Shown piece after piece: positions 52,511-63,458 of a stretch of 64,000 nt of DNA (the first letter of the stretch is position 1; each line of letters opens with the position of its first letter). The translations under genes and the position numbers were made by a program. The notes below the pieces were generated by a model. The model ran no database searches and had not been told where the DNA came from. It was given only the letters and a program-made list of their open reading frames with translations. The DNA is from a virus. The DNA is taken from the IMG/VR virus record IMGVR_UViG_3300005264_000003, positions 1 to 64,000 of that record, one strand, 5' to 3'.

Positions 52511-55375
52511 ATGCTATATTATCCTTATAACGCAATAACATCAAAAACGATTAGCCAATTTCGGTATAATCTATATTCTGCTATAAGCATTAATATGCTT
52601 AAGTATAATCATGATTCATCTGCGACCCTGAGATTATTAAGTAGCTTAATTGATTCTAGTTGTGAAATAAATGAAGACCTGCCTTATCAATTTAGGTTTA
52701 ACTTTAAGGATTTTGAATTTGTTAACATAGATAGACTTAATGGATTTTCCTTATCCTCAGTTGATAATTTTTCAAAAGAAAACCAAGAAGGTAAGCAGCT
52801 ATATGGATATTCAAGATATACGAATGAGTACTATCCGCTGGAGATAATTAAAAGAAGGAATGATTTAATAAGACATTCTTTACCGACAGGAGCTTTCTTT
52901 AGCAGTATGACGATAGTGAAAGACCCTGAATTGTCATTAATCTACCCTAACACTAAATCTAATATCGGGCTAAAGGTTGAAGATAGTAGTATTACGATAC
53001 AGCCTGTATCTGGATTTAATTTTCTAGGCCGAGAAAGCGATAGCCCTATAAAGATTACTATATTTGGATTAGATACGTTTGGTGAAAGTATTGAAGAAGA
53101 AGTATTAATAGAAAGCAATATTGACTATATAACGATTAGTGAATTTAGTTTTATAGACAGTGCTATGGTAACAGGCGCAAATTACTCTGTTGAGATAATG
53201 ATATACCCCTACATAAGAGGAAGTGTTGTTGTATGGAACAATGATTATATTGACAGAGATACAATGGATGAGTACAATACGGTGCTAACAGTAAATAGAG
53301 AGGCGCATCAATTAGTATTCAACATGCTAAGAGAGAATCCATCTGAGTACCCGTATAACTACGAGCCCGTTAAAACCGTAGACTTCAACATGCCTGATAG
53401 TGAGATTATAATTGCTGAGTTTATAGATGTATCTAATAAGCTAATATATATATCTTCGGAAAATGATGGAGCCTTTTACTTAAGATGCTATCCTTTAGTA
53501 GTGCCAAAAACAAACATTAACACACTTGACAGTATTAAGACCACAGATCAGTCAGTAAGAATAGAGTGCCTGGAAGACTGTGTAGGTGAGAAGTTTGTGC
53601 TATGGATTTTCCCAACATCTAAGTCTAATGATGTGGATTTTATGCACATTTTCATTGATGGAAAAGCATATAAGCAAGACATACTGCTAGACTTAATAAG
53701 AGAGGGAATAGAAACAAATAGGATAGAGATACCTTTTTCTGACATCATACCAGCTCCGCCAGATAATTCATTAGACATTCCACCGGTAGTGCTAGACAAT
53801 CCTAATGCTTATGGGTCAGAGTCTGGTGATATGTTTGGTGGCTCTGTAGATATGTGTGATTCATATATAATAGCTGGAGCTAGCCGTGAAGATGACCCTA
53901 ATGGTTCAAGCTCTGGCAAGGCATATATATATAATAAAGAAACTGGCGCACTTATTCACACCTTAAATAACCCTAGTGGCTATGGTGGCAGCAATGAAGA
54001 TTACTTTGGTTATGCCGTCGGTATATGTGAGTCGTATAGTGTTGTAGGCGCTTATTATGAGGATGATCCTAATGGGACATATGCTGGTAAGGCATATATA
54101 TTCGACAATGTCACAGGAGAGTTATTGCATGTGTTAAATAACCCTAATGCCATTGGTGACAGTAGTTACTTTGACTTATTTGGCAGCGCTGTTTCTATAT
54201 GTGAATCTTATTGTGTCATAGGGGCGCATGGCGAGAGTGAAGATTCAGCAGCAGGACTCTTGGAATATGGTACAGCCTATTTATTTAACAATAAAACCGG
54301 AAGCCTGTTGCATCAGTTAGTTAATCCGGCAACGAAAGGCAGGTTTGGTCAGGCTGTTTCAGTATGTGAATCTTATAGTTTAATAGGGGCGTCCATGGAC
54401 TCCACTAATGGAACATGGCGAGGCTCGGCACATATATTTAGTAATACTACAGGAGAGCTGTTGAATACAATTGGTGTCCCAGATAGCATATTTTTTGGTC
54501 AAGCTGTTTCTATATGTGAATCTTATAGTCTTATTGGCGCATCTGACAGGAAAGCTAATGGTGTACATATAGTCTCTGATGCGTATTTATTTAAAAATAC
54601 AACTGGAGAACTAGTACATACAATAAAGAATCCAAGGACTTATAATGAAGATGGTAGTGATCGTTTTTCATATTCTGTTTCAGTATGCGAATCTTATAGC
54701 TTAATAGGGGCATCTGGTACAGATGGTGAGTCCGGGAAAGCATATCTCTATAATAATAAGACAGCCGAGCTAGTTAGGCTAATTAATAACCCTAATGCAT
54801 CTGGGTCAGAAGCGGGAGATAAGTTCGGCGGCTCTATATCTATTTGTGAGTCGGGCTATGTAATAGCAGCAATTGGCGAAGGATCAGGCGGACAAGCCTA
54901 TGCATATAAATTACTTCAACCAATGGAAGATGATAACTGTGCGCTAGTAGAAGTAAAGACATTTGGCGAAGTGCAGTCAGTTCAGCCCATCTTTCTTGAC
55001 AGAACTAAGCTTACTGCTTTATGGCAAAAGTCTCTTGATAACTACGACTTAGCTTTCAAAGACAGCCCAGCAATAGAAGCACTAGAGCCATCAATTAAGT
55101 CTTCTAGAATACAATATACTCCGATTGGTGCATATGGATATGGCGAAGAAGGATATGGCGGGTTAATAAGTGGATCAGATGAAAGCTTTGGCTATGGAGG
55201 CTTTAAAGAGCCAGATAGATCATTGCTGTTTAAGCTGTCGAATATAAGCCAAGTAACGCTTGATGGGTCCAGGATTGTGCATGTGTTTAATTCATTTTAC
55301 TATAATGAAGAAGACGACATTGTCGTTACATCAGATACAATAACTCACATAACATCTAACATGGAGATGTCTTAA
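52511..55375 (+). CDS. 954-aa baseplate protein with seven-bladed beta-propeller
   Basis: The N-terminal 425 residues are beta-rich with an early helical part, like large wedge proteins. Residues about 429-800 contain seven repeats of some 50-60 residues with the consensus NNPN...FG-x-VSICESYSLIGA...GKAYLFNNTTGELLHTL, resembling FG-GAP/integrin-type blades. The number suits a closed seven-blade propeller. A further C-terminal domain has GAYGYGEEGYGG. Propellers exposed at a baseplate often bind glycans or proteins, so a receptor-binding or accessory role is likely. The start follows the J-like gene by 1 base and the end overlaps the next ATG. Confidence 0.7.
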   Translation: MLYYPYNAITSKTISQFRYNLYSAISINMLKYNHDSSATLRLLSSLIDSSCEINEDLPYQFRFNFKDFEFVNIDRLNGFSLSSVDNFSKENQEGKQLYGYSRYTNEYYPLEIIKRRNDLIRHSLPTGAFFSSMTIVKDPELSLIYPNTKSNIGLKVEDSSITIQPVSGFNFLGRESDSPIKITIFGLDTFGESIEEEVLIESNIDYITISEFSFIDSAMVTGANYSVEIMIYPYIRGSVVVWNNDYIDRDTMDEYNTVLTVNREAHQLVFNMLRENPSEYPYNYEPVKTVDFNMPDSEIIIAEFIDVSNKLIYISSENDGAFYLRCYPLVVPKTNINTLDSIKTTDQSVRIECLEDCVGEKFVLWIFPTSKSNDVDFMHIFIDGKAYKQDILLDLIREGIETNRIEIPFSDIIPAPPDNSLDIPPVVLDNPNAYGSESGDMFGGSVDMCDSYIIAGASREDDPNGSSSGKAYIYNKETGALIHTLNNPSGYGGSNEDYFGYAVGICESYSVVGAYYEDDPNGTYAGKAYIFDNVTGELLHVLNNPNAIGDSSYFDLFGSAVSICESYCVIGAHGESEDSAAGLLEYGTAYLFNNKTGSLLHQLVNPATKGRFGQAVSVCESYSLIGASMDSTNGTWRGSAHIFSNTTGELLNTIGVPDSIFFGQAVSICESYSLIGASDRKANGVHIVSDAYLFKNTTGELVHTIKNPRTYNEDGSDRFSYSVSVCESYSLIGASGTDGESGKAYLYNNKTAELVRLINNPNASGSEAGDKFGGSISICESGYVIAAIGEGSGGQAYAYKLLQPMEDDNCALVEVKTFGEVQSVQPIFLDRTKLTALWQKSLDNYDLAFKDSPAIEALEPSIKSSRIQYTPIGAYGYGEEGYGGLISGSDESFGYGGFKEPDRSLLFKLSNISQVTLDGSRIVHVFNSFYYNEEDDIVVTSDTITHITSNMEMS
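53797..54908 (+). repeat. Seven tandem propeller-blade repeats in the coding sequence
   Basis: Blades begin near NPNAYG, NPSGYG, NPNAIG, NPATKG, VPDSIF, NPRTYN and NPNASG. At base level, close variants of TGTGAATCTTATAG recur in several blades (e.g. 54200, 54366, 54516), so the repeats keep nucleotide similarity and arose by recent enough duplication or gene conversion. All but the first have CES. Confidence 0.75.
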
Positions 55376-56157
55376 TGTCATTTGGAATCTGGAATAACTT
55401 AGACGAAGCCGCGCTTTACCTTGGACTAGAAAGACTAGACGGAGAAGTTGATGAAGAGCTTTGTGCTCGAATTAAGAAGTTCGGTAAGTGGAGGTATAAG
55501 ACTGATTATTATACTCAAGTTCACTCCATACCTTTACAGGTAGGACTAGGCACGAAGAATCTATTAGAGATAACATCTGTAAAAAGATTTGAATGCAAGA
55601 TAGACTGGGAGCACTTTACAATAGAAAGCTTCAATGACGACGGTACTAGTTCAGAATATGTAAGAGTTTTTATAAATACTCCCTTTGTTACAATTAGTAA
55701 AGTTTCAGACTTACTAGATCAGTCACTAGACTTTAAATGCAATATATATAACCCCCAATACAAGAGTTACTTATTCAAAAACATAATAAGACATACAAAT
55801 GTATTCATTGAAACAGCATTCATTAATAGCAGTAATTATAATTTCCTAAATGGCAATATAATTAAGGGAACATTGAGATTTAATGATGATAATATATTTA
55901 ACAGAGAAGTAGGTAGCCTTCAAGATCTAGGGAGTTCTGGTGATTACTTTGTGGATTATACTAGGGGCTATATTCAGTCTTACGATAATATTAAAGATGG
56001 AATATACGCTACATATAGAAGATTTAATGATAGGTTTATATTAGAGCATACAGACATAAACTTGCAGCCATTGAATGTAATATCTAAATATGGAGTTACA
56101 GATGACCTCATAGACCTAATGCCATATCTCTTAAACGGCAAGACATGGGGAATATAA
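55375..56157 (+). CDS. 260-aa baseplate-region protein
   Basis: The start overlaps the previous stop. The protein is mixed, with a helical first 45 residues and a mainly beta-rich rest; it ends in a helix (DDLIDLMPYLLNG). No motif was recognised. It lies in an uninterrupted run of baseplate-type genes and is followed 1 nt later by the next, so it is probably a wedge or peripheral tail component. Confidence 0.5.
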   Translation: MSFGIWNNLDEAALYLGLERLDGEVDEELCARIKKFGKWRYKTDYYTQVHSIPLQVGLGTKNLLEITSVKRFECKIDWEHFTIESFNDDGTSSEYVRVFINTPFVTISKVSDLLDQSLDFKCNIYNPQYKSYLFKNIIRHTNVFIETAFINSSNYNFLNGNIIKGTLRFNDDNIFNREVGSLQDLGSSGDYFVDYTRGYIQSYDNIKDGIYATYRRFNDRFILEHTDINLQPLNVISKYGVTDDLIDLMPYLLNGKTWGI

Positions 56158-56158
56158 T

Positions 56159-56788
56159 ATGTCAAAATTAACTAAATTCAATGTAAACGGATTAGAAATA
56201 GTAGACACAAACAGTGTGAGCATATATAATCTTGGTCCAGTATTACTTTATGCTGTAGATATATTCATTTACTCTAAAGTAGCAAGTGATATGGAATGGT
56301 TACTAACTAACAATATTAACAATTCGCCTAAGATACAACTATCCATAGATAACAGTCAGGCGTTTGACATATCTAAAGGATTGGCTGGTGAGTCATTTTC
56401 GAATCCCATATCTTATAATAGACTAAACGATATTGGACCAAACATAAGAAAGATTCCAAGTCATAACGTTGAGTATCAAAAAGACGTTGCGCTAATAGGT
56501 GGCAGCATGGACAGCAGTGTTGGGTCAAATTGGTCATATAGATTTCCAGTGCCTAGCTCTGCAGCAGATAGGGCATTCCAGTCTCAGAACCCAGGAGTTA
56601 ATAGTGATTCACTAACTATAGAAATTATCATAAATCCCAAGACTGATTTCTTGATGCTAAATAGGGTTATGGGCAATGCTATAATCACCGTAGCGCCATC
56701 ATTATATAAAGGGCTTGAATACAATTATTTGAACTATAACTCACAGCCTAAATTTCCAGTAAGTATTGAAAAGGGCATAAGGTATTAA
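56159..56788 (+). CDS. 209-aa beta-rich tail protein of unknown function
   Basis: The gene begins directly after the previous stop, so translation is probably coupled. The product is beta-rich with few charged helices and no cysteine. Its pattern (strand-loop repeats; hydrophobic FNVNGLEIVDTNSVSIYNLG at the start) suits a small structural domain of the tail periphery. No family was recognised. Confidence 0.5.
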   Translation: MSKLTKFNVNGLEIVDTNSVSIYNLGPVLLYAVDIFIYSKVASDMEWLLTNNINNSPKIQLSIDNSQAFDISKGLAGESFSNPISYNRLNDIGPNIRKIPSHNVEYQKDVALIGGSMDSSVGSNWSYRFPVPSSAADRAFQSQNPGVNSDSLTIEIIINPKTDFLMLNRVMGNAIITVAPSLYKGLEYNYLNYNSQPKFPVSIEKGIRY

Positions 56789-56789
56789 A

Positions 56790-58973
56790 ATGGCAAATAG
56801 CATTAATGAATCTTTGGATATTCTGAGAAGAAGCGTACTTTCAGTAATTATAAATAATACCGATATAAAGTTTACTAGCATTAAGCAATCACTAGAAGAG
56901 TACATAGCGAGTGGTGATAGTTTATTTTCCAGTCTATTGCATTTAATGGACTTTAATCCTCAAATGCTAGATTCATCGCAAATGAGTGCTGTGTATCTGC
57001 TTTCCTATATGGACTTCTTTGCAGTTTATGCACTTATGTACTCTAATTACATGCCTGTATTTCAGAACTTAAAGCATATATCAGAAAGTAAATATGCTCA
57101 CATATACAATCTATATAAAGACTTAAGCAGCGTAATGAAAGAAAAGCAAGCAGCACAAAAATACTTTTTCATTAGATATAATAGCTTCTTGTTTCCAAAA
57201 AATATAAACACCGAAGGGTCAGGGCTTATAAACAGGATAGAAAAAGCATCGAAGCCTCTTGGATTTAATGGCGTTTGTACTTTGCCGCTAAGAAAGCAAA
57301 CGGAAGTCAAGCCTTCATCAATAACATATTTCTCTGGAGACGGAGCAGTTAGTACTAATGCTAGCAGTGTTAAGCAGGATGGGTTTTCGTTCGAGATATT
57401 AAGAAGTCAAAGCAATAAAATTGGCACAGTGACAGGCAGTGGTGTAAAGCCAGCGAGTAGCACTACAATATCCATACCTGATGTAGCTGGAACTATTTTC
57501 GGATATTTTTCAGAGTCAATTCACTTAGAGTTAGTAGACATTGTTAGAGGTAATGCTAATGGTATAATTAGCGTGTCACTGATTGGCTCTACAAATGGAT
57601 TTGATTGGTCTGATGTTTTTGTTGCAAATGTAGATTCACAGACAAGCTTACTCATAGAGGATAACATAGCCATAGGACTGAATGTTAATTTTTACAGCGG
57701 CATGAACTTAAGAGTAGGCAATAAGTGGCTTATATCTATTAGTAATATAGATGTAAAATACCCATCTCTTATGCTTGATGTTAATTTTGATATATTGGAA
57801 CCAGTTTCATTTATAAGATATATGGATATTAGCTCATATAAGCTTGGAGTCAATAGTTCAACTATAGACAGAAATAGATTTAGCTCAGAGAGAATAAGTC
57901 CTTATACTTATGATGGCAGGATAGGACACGTCACTGTATGTGAAGGAGGACTAAATCAACTTAAGACAGAGCTCAGTCAATACGACTATGATATACAGTC
58001 TGATAATGGTAGCTTGTATTATAAGTATGATTTTAAGCTAAGTGATATAACAGCATATATAAACGAGTATGAAAGACACGGATCATTAGCATTTGATCCT
58101 CTAGTTGTAGATGGAATAAACACAGTAACAGTTGACTCTAAATGCAGGATGCCAGAGTATAAGCCAAATAGAATAGACTATAGTGAAAGCAAAGAAGATC
58201 AAGCTACGAAAGTAAGCATACCTAAGTCAAGCTTAGAGTTTAATATAATAGCAGAGACAGATACAAGCAGAGCTGTTATTCCAATGCTTCCAACTGACAT
58301 ACTTACAGATAGAACTACATATACAGAAAATAGCATGAGCCTACTTAACTCACTTCACTTAGATGCTAACGATGGAGATTACGGCACAGTAAGAGGTATT
58401 GATGAGCTATATGTGCGAATTGGGTCGTCATGGATAAAATACACAGAAGATCAATCTGCTGACACTCCATTGATTTTTGAACACGTTATTCCAGATAGCG
58501 TAGACTACAATGAATCTTATGGTAACATTGAATATGCGCCCGCAATATACAAGCCTAGGTTTCCAGTTAATGAAGACTATAATATTAAAAACACCGACCC
58601 TGTATTAACATTTAATTCTGAAAAAATGGTAGAAGCTGGATCTAATTATATTATAAATACTAAGAGTGTTACGATAAGCGAGTACTTCATGAAAGATACG
58701 CACTCTATATTCTATGGAGTAGACATTAGTAATATAGCGGACATGATTGGTAGTACAGTGGGCGAGAAGTGGATACAGGCAGCAAGCAACATTTACTACA
58801 TTTACTATATGGATGAAAACAGAAAGGTACACCTGGCAATAAGGAATATAGATGCTAGTACTGGTGGGCTAATTCCGTTTGTTGGATCTATAACTGGGCA
58901 AATAGAAATGAGTTCAATTGATGAGTCCTATAAGACTCCAATGGTATTTGACTACACTTTAGGGATAATTTAA
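56790..58973 (+). CDS. 727-aa peripheral baseplate/tail protein
   Basis: The N-terminal 130 residues are helical with several long amphipathic stretches; the remainder is beta-rich with jelly-roll-like strand spacing (VVDGINTVTVDSKCRMPEY, for example). It is the first of three consecutive proteins of 719-774 aa with the same plan. No enzyme motif was seen. They could form the outer wedge or carry fibres. Assignment is by context only. Confidence 0.5.
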   Translation: MANSINESLDILRRSVLSVIINNTDIKFTSIKQSLEEYIASGDSLFSSLLHLMDFNPQMLDSSQMSAVYLLSYMDFFAVYALMYSNYMPVFQNLKHISESKYAHIYNLYKDLSSVMKEKQAAQKYFFIRYNSFLFPKNINTEGSGLINRIEKASKPLGFNGVCTLPLRKQTEVKPSSITYFSGDGAVSTNASSVKQDGFSFEILRSQSNKIGTVTGSGVKPASSTTISIPDVAGTIFGYFSESIHLELVDIVRGNANGIISVSLIGSTNGFDWSDVFVANVDSQTSLLIEDNIAIGLNVNFYSGMNLRVGNKWLISISNIDVKYPSLMLDVNFDILEPVSFIRYMDISSYKLGVNSSTIDRNRFSSERISPYTYDGRIGHVTVCEGGLNQLKTELSQYDYDIQSDNGSLYYKYDFKLSDITAYINEYERHGSLAFDPLVVDGINTVTVDSKCRMPEYKPNRIDYSESKEDQATKVSIPKSSLEFNIIAETDTSRAVIPMLPTDILTDRTTYTENSMSLLNSLHLDANDGDYGTVRGIDELYVRIGSSWIKYTEDQSADTPLIFEHVIPDSVDYNESYGNIEYAPAIYKPRFPVNEDYNIKNTDPVLTFNSEKMVEAGSNYIINTKSVTISEYFMKDTHSIFYGVDISNIADMIGSTVGEKWIQAASNIYYIYYMDENRKVHLAIRNIDASTGGLIPFVGSITGQIEMSSIDESYKTPMVFDYTLGII

Positions 58974-58974
58974 T

Positions 58975-61299
58975 ATGGCAAAACTTGGAAGCTTAATCTT
59001 TATGGATGATATAGAGCAAAGCGTTAATTCAATTAAAAGCACAAGCGATTTGCTTCACAGTAATATCTTAAATGCCTTTTCTGATAGCAATGTACTATAT
59101 AATATGTCATCTGTAATGGAAGACATTGTTCTTGATAAATATCTGTCAATGTATAACACAGCTAAAGCTATTAATATAGGCAATATACTTAAAAATAATG
59201 TAATCATAGAGTCATTTACATCTAATGACTTTAATGACTTAGAGTTTCCTGTTGATGAGTATTTAAATATTGATACTCAAAATGGTGACTTATCACTACC
59301 AATACAATCAACTAAGTCGCTGGATGTTTCAAGCGTAATACTTGGATCTGAGTCTAATGGTAATCTTGGTAATTCACTAGAAAACAACAAGAATAATGAT
59401 GTCACTGCAATGCTAAATGGCAACAGTACTAGCATGTTAGAATATGAAATTGTCTCAAATTCATGGAAAGTTCCTACTTTAAGACTGTCTGTGACACTAA
59501 GGCTTGCAAGTGAGAATGTAGCAAATGGAGTGTATATAAAGACATTTGCTGAAGACGGAATGTTATATCCTAAGATAGAAAGCATATTAGTATCGCTCGA
59601 CGGAGAGCTGTGGATCAATGCTCCTCGTGTAGTAGATGTAAATAAAGCCGACTACTACATTAGATTTAAGTCTCAAAGGGCTAGATTTGTAAAGGTTTTA
59701 TTTTCTCAAACTACCTATCATGTTGTTAAGTCAATTTTTGGCAATAAGAATAGGTATATGATAGGCGTAAGAGAAATATCAATTAAGCAGACAACATATA
59801 AATCTACAGGCGAGTATATATCGAGAGCATTCACTAGTAGCTCTACAATAAACACTATTGCATTTAGAAGCCAAGAGGAATCCAATAGAGACATAAGCTA
59901 TTTCATTAGCGCTGACAATGGATCTAGATGGGTGCGAATTAAAAGCGGACAACTGTTACAGTTATCTAACGCAAACATGGGACTCAGAGGAGACATAGAT
60001 GTTTCAGCAGTAAGAATAAAGATATTAATGAACAGAAACCTATTGCCTAACACAAAGACTAGTACAGAATGGATTAATACAAATAGTAGCAATAAGTATT
60101 CTCTTACACATCAGCCGGCTGACATAAGCACCGTAGAAGCATGGGTTGGAGGCCACATTACTTGTGGAGATGATCACCCTTACAATGTAAGCATAAATGA
60201 TACAGCTAATATAGACAAAGAGGTATTAGAGACGTCTAGATGTATAATAGATAAGAACGTAAATTTTGCATCTGTTCTCAAGTTCATTCCTTATCATGAG
60301 GATATAGAGAAGGACATTATCGTTAAGATGAATGGTCTTATTCTTAAAAATAGCAGAAATACATATAATATAATCAGGCATGCCAATCCTCTCAACTCAA
60401 TAGTTATATTTAACAACAAGGCATTCTTGAGTAATTCAGTTCCAGCTAGCCAGTTAAGCTTAGAATATGCACCTTATTTACACGACAACAGAACTCAGCA
60501 AGTGCCAACTATAACTCTTCCAGCTACAAGGCCTGCCTTTATTCCTTCAGGTGATGGTGTTAGTGTTATAGCCTTGAAGTATTCTGATATAGAAGTAATT
60601 ACTCCATCACACATGAATATATTTGACAGCCTAGGAGAGACATATTCTGTAATAGAAAATAAGTCAGATGTGGACGGCATGAGCTGTTGGCTAATTGAGT
60701 CTGGTAACATTGGCGAGCCTGTGTGTCCTAAGCAATACACATTTTCACCTCACTTCAATGCAGCTAGTGGAGACTATTCATATAATCCATCAGCGTGGCT
60801 ATTTGAAGGATCGAACGATGGTATTAAGTGGACTACAATACAAGAAGAATCTTTAACTAATCCAGAGTGGAATGGTAGCTTGAAAGCATTCAAGACAGAT
60901 AATGATTGTTATTTTTGTTATTTCAGATGGAGGTTTACTCAGAATTCATCTGCTACCAATTTAACAACACTCAATTTAGCAGGCATAAACTTATATGAAG
61001 GCGAGCTAGAGAAATTAGAAAGCAGTAGCTTCAAAGTAATAGACAGATACACGATAAAGATAGATAATTCTAGCTACAGCATAGACTGGGACTATTTAGT
61101 TTATTATACGCCAGCTGTTAACATTGACAACTACGTACCAAATAATGTAGACTTAAATAGAATTGAGTTACAGGGACTTCCTACGCTACCAAACGGTATC
61201 AAGGTTTGCTTTGAGTATGAATATCAAGACAATGAATCTAATGAAGGTAAAGTGTTCTACACACCAATTTGCAATGAATACAAGGTAGAGTTACTATGA
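58975..61299 (+). CDS. 774-aa peripheral baseplate/tail protein with discoidin-like part
   Basis: After a helical N-terminus the part around residues 160-290 has LRLSVTLRLAS...ILVSLDGELW...RARFVKVLFSQ...YMIGVREISIKQT, like an F5/8-type C (discoidin) beta-sandwich. A second similar block is near residues 590-680 (PSAWLFEGSNDGIKWTTIQE, CYFCYFRWRF). Such sandwiches bind carbohydrates or mediate assembly. The end overlaps the next gene by 4 bases. It is the second of three similar-sized neighbours. Confidence 0.55.
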   Translation: MAKLGSLIFMDDIEQSVNSIKSTSDLLHSNILNAFSDSNVLYNMSSVMEDIVLDKYLSMYNTAKAINIGNILKNNVIIESFTSNDFNDLEFPVDEYLNIDTQNGDLSLPIQSTKSLDVSSVILGSESNGNLGNSLENNKNNDVTAMLNGNSTSMLEYEIVSNSWKVPTLRLSVTLRLASENVANGVYIKTFAEDGMLYPKIESILVSLDGELWINAPRVVDVNKADYYIRFKSQRARFVKVLFSQTTYHVVKSIFGNKNRYMIGVREISIKQTTYKSTGEYISRAFTSSSTINTIAFRSQEESNRDISYFISADNGSRWVRIKSGQLLQLSNANMGLRGDIDVSAVRIKILMNRNLLPNTKTSTEWINTNSSNKYSLTHQPADISTVEAWVGGHITCGDDHPYNVSINDTANIDKEVLETSRCIIDKNVNFASVLKFIPYHEDIEKDIIVKMNGLILKNSRNTYNIIRHANPLNSIVIFNNKAFLSNSVPASQLSLEYAPYLHDNRTQQVPTITLPATRPAFIPSGDGVSVIALKYSDIEVITPSHMNIFDSLGETYSVIENKSDVDGMSCWLIESGNIGEPVCPKQYTFSPHFNAASGDYSYNPSAWLFEGSNDGIKWTTIQEESLTNPEWNGSLKAFKTDNDCYFCYFRWRFTQNSSATNLTTLNLAGINLYEGELEKLESSSFKVIDRYTIKIDNSSYSIDWDYLVYYTPAVNIDNYVPNNVDLNRIELQGLPTLPNGIKVCFEYEYQDNESNEGKVFYTPICNEYKVELL

Positions 61300-63455
61300 A
61301 AACATTAATGCTCAGAAAGATCATGGAGGAAAAGTTTAAGTCTTCAGTGATAGCAAACAGTGATTGTCCTAGGTTTATTGATATATATAACTCATCAATA
61401 AACGCATTAGAAAAAGTGATAGATACAAGTAATGTTCCCAGTATAAAATACAGGGCCAAGACGTCTACTTTAAGCCATAACAAGAATACTGAAGATATTA
61501 TATCTTGGCTCCAAATAGCAGCTAAGACAATGTCAGTTATGATAAATGACTATGAAGATGTATCAAAAGCTTATCTTAATTTATCTACAAGGATATTAAA
61601 TGATTCTCAAGAATTAAACAATGAAGTTGCTAAGATAACTAGCATGTCATGTATTTATATACCGCCTAGCTATTCTAATCAGACCAGTAAGTCTGTAGTT
61701 GGGAAAATTGGTAACTATATATGTTTACCATTTTTTATTAATGCAACTGAGATGTATGACGGAAGCGCATTTATTAGATCATATTCCAGCGGAAGTATAG
61801 ACTTTACAAACTCTAGTAGGATCAACTCTGTACCACTTAAGGATCCGCTGGCACTAAAGGTGTCTAGTCAAGACAAACTCGTAAGCGTAATCACTAACAT
61901 TAACATAGATCTTATTACAGCTAACATGATTTATATTAGATTTCTAAATGAATCTACAAAAATAAAGCTCTCCTTATTTAATGGCACTATTAAGGTGTAT
62001 GAAAAGGAGTTTTACGATTCAGAGATTTTGGTAAACTTTAGCCCAATTGAGTTTAATATAATATCAATTGAATTAAACTATATCAATACGAATACAGATA
62101 AGCCGTTTGCTATACAACTAGATTCAGTAGAGGTATTTAAGAGGATTCAATTTTCAAAGTGTGGTCAATTTGAGTCTAGTCCAATTAAAATAAACAACGC
62201 ATCTAACATAGAGAATATAGGGCTTTCATATACTCAGCTTAGCGATGACTCTATTACAAAGTCTACCAATCTCGTATCAATATCCAATAATCCAGACATA
62301 CTAGCTTATAACAGAATAGATCAAGGGGAATCGTTAGACGTATCTGTTCATAAATTTAGGCACTCAGAGAGCTTTAGCGGGCTTAGTAGTCGCAATGTAG
62401 ATTATCCAAGGGTAGATATAGCAGGAAAAAGCTTTTATCAAATTGACATGGATCCAAGCAAGGATGATTTATGGAATATAAATTATGATCATGCATTAGT
62501 TTTACATGGACTAAATTCAGACTATGCTGAAACTAATGAAGTTGGATCAGGTTACTATGGTCAGCATTTTGAGAATTGGACTAAAATTGGTACGTACTGG
62601 AGGAGTATGATTAACATTACAGATGATGCTGTATTAATAGATATAGGCAGTAATGAATGCTTAATAAACGGCAGAGAGCGCACGGGTAAGATTGAGATGA
62701 AGAAAGGTATCTCAATGATAGATGTACACGAGAAAGACATAGATTTCAAGATGGGTAAAGAGATTGTATCAGACATGTCAAGAGAGTCGGATATAAAAGA
62801 AGATCCTTTGTATCCGTTTAATTTCGCATACATGTTCTCAGGTTTACCAGAATATGATACTAATGGAGACATAGAAGATAAACTTCTTCGAGTATTTCAA
62901 GTCAGCGGAGTTACAACGCTGTTCCTTAATGAATCATTCATACCTCTTTCTATCGAAGTTAGTGATACGTCTCAAGTTGAACCATATAAAATGCAGTTAA
63001 CTTCTGGTGTATCTGTTCCTGGTACATTTTCCATTGAGCCAAATTCTGGAAGAATAAAAGTTTGCCCAAGCAGAACCAGCAAGGTAAAGCTACAGGTTAA
63101 GTATAGAAGATCCTCATTCTTTAGAAGGCCTATTGGCGTAATGTTTAACAGGTTATTAACATTCATGCCAGTAAAAGCATTAATTGGACTAGAGAATGCC
63201 ACTGATGAACAATTAAACTATAAGTATATATTCGATAACGAGTCCTTTTTTACACTAGATGGCGACACATCGAAGAGAAAGTTACTGTTGCAGGATACAA
63301 CAAGTGACGACCTATTTAGGTATAATAAGATTCAGCATTCTCAGTTAATATTTAATCGCAATAATGAAAATTTATACATATCCTCTAAAATAGAAATGGA
63401 GACGACAAATAGATATATAACACCGGCTATAAAAGATATCTACCTGTCAACATAA
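61296..63455 (+). CDS. 719-aa peripheral baseplate/tail protein
   Basis: The start overlaps the previous end (ATGA). The N-terminal 115 residues are helical, followed by beta-sandwich patterns (NMIYIRFLNESTKIKLSLFN; IEFNIISIELNYIN) and a basic C-terminal region with YRRSSFFRRPIG. It has the same plan as the two genes before it, so they may be distant paralogues or partners in a wedge. No enzyme motif was recognised. Confidence 0.5.
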   Translation: MKTLMLRKIMEEKFKSSVIANSDCPRFIDIYNSSINALEKVIDTSNVPSIKYRAKTSTLSHNKNTEDIISWLQIAAKTMSVMINDYEDVSKAYLNLSTRILNDSQELNNEVAKITSMSCIYIPPSYSNQTSKSVVGKIGNYICLPFFINATEMYDGSAFIRSYSSGSIDFTNSSRINSVPLKDPLALKVSSQDKLVSVITNINIDLITANMIYIRFLNESTKIKLSLFNGTIKVYEKEFYDSEILVNFSPIEFNIISIELNYINTNTDKPFAIQLDSVEVFKRIQFSKCGQFESSPIKINNASNIENIGLSYTQLSDDSITKSTNLVSISNNPDILAYNRIDQGESLDVSVHKFRHSESFSGLSSRNVDYPRVDIAGKSFYQIDMDPSKDDLWNINYDHALVLHGLNSDYAETNEVGSGYYGQHFENWTKIGTYWRSMINITDDAVLIDIGSNECLINGRERTGKIEMKKGISMIDVHEKDIDFKMGKEIVSDMSRESDIKEDPLYPFNFAYMFSGLPEYDTNGDIEDKLLRVFQVSGVTTLFLNESFIPLSIEVSDTSQVEPYKMQLTSGVSVPGTFSIEPNSGRIKVCPSRTSKVKLQVKYRRSSFFRRPIGVMFNRLLTFMPVKALIGLENATDEQLNYKYIFDNESFFTLDGDTSKRKLLLQDTTSDDLFRYNKIQHSQLIFNRNNENLYISSKIEMETTNRYITPAIKDIYLST

Positions 63456-63458
63456 GAC

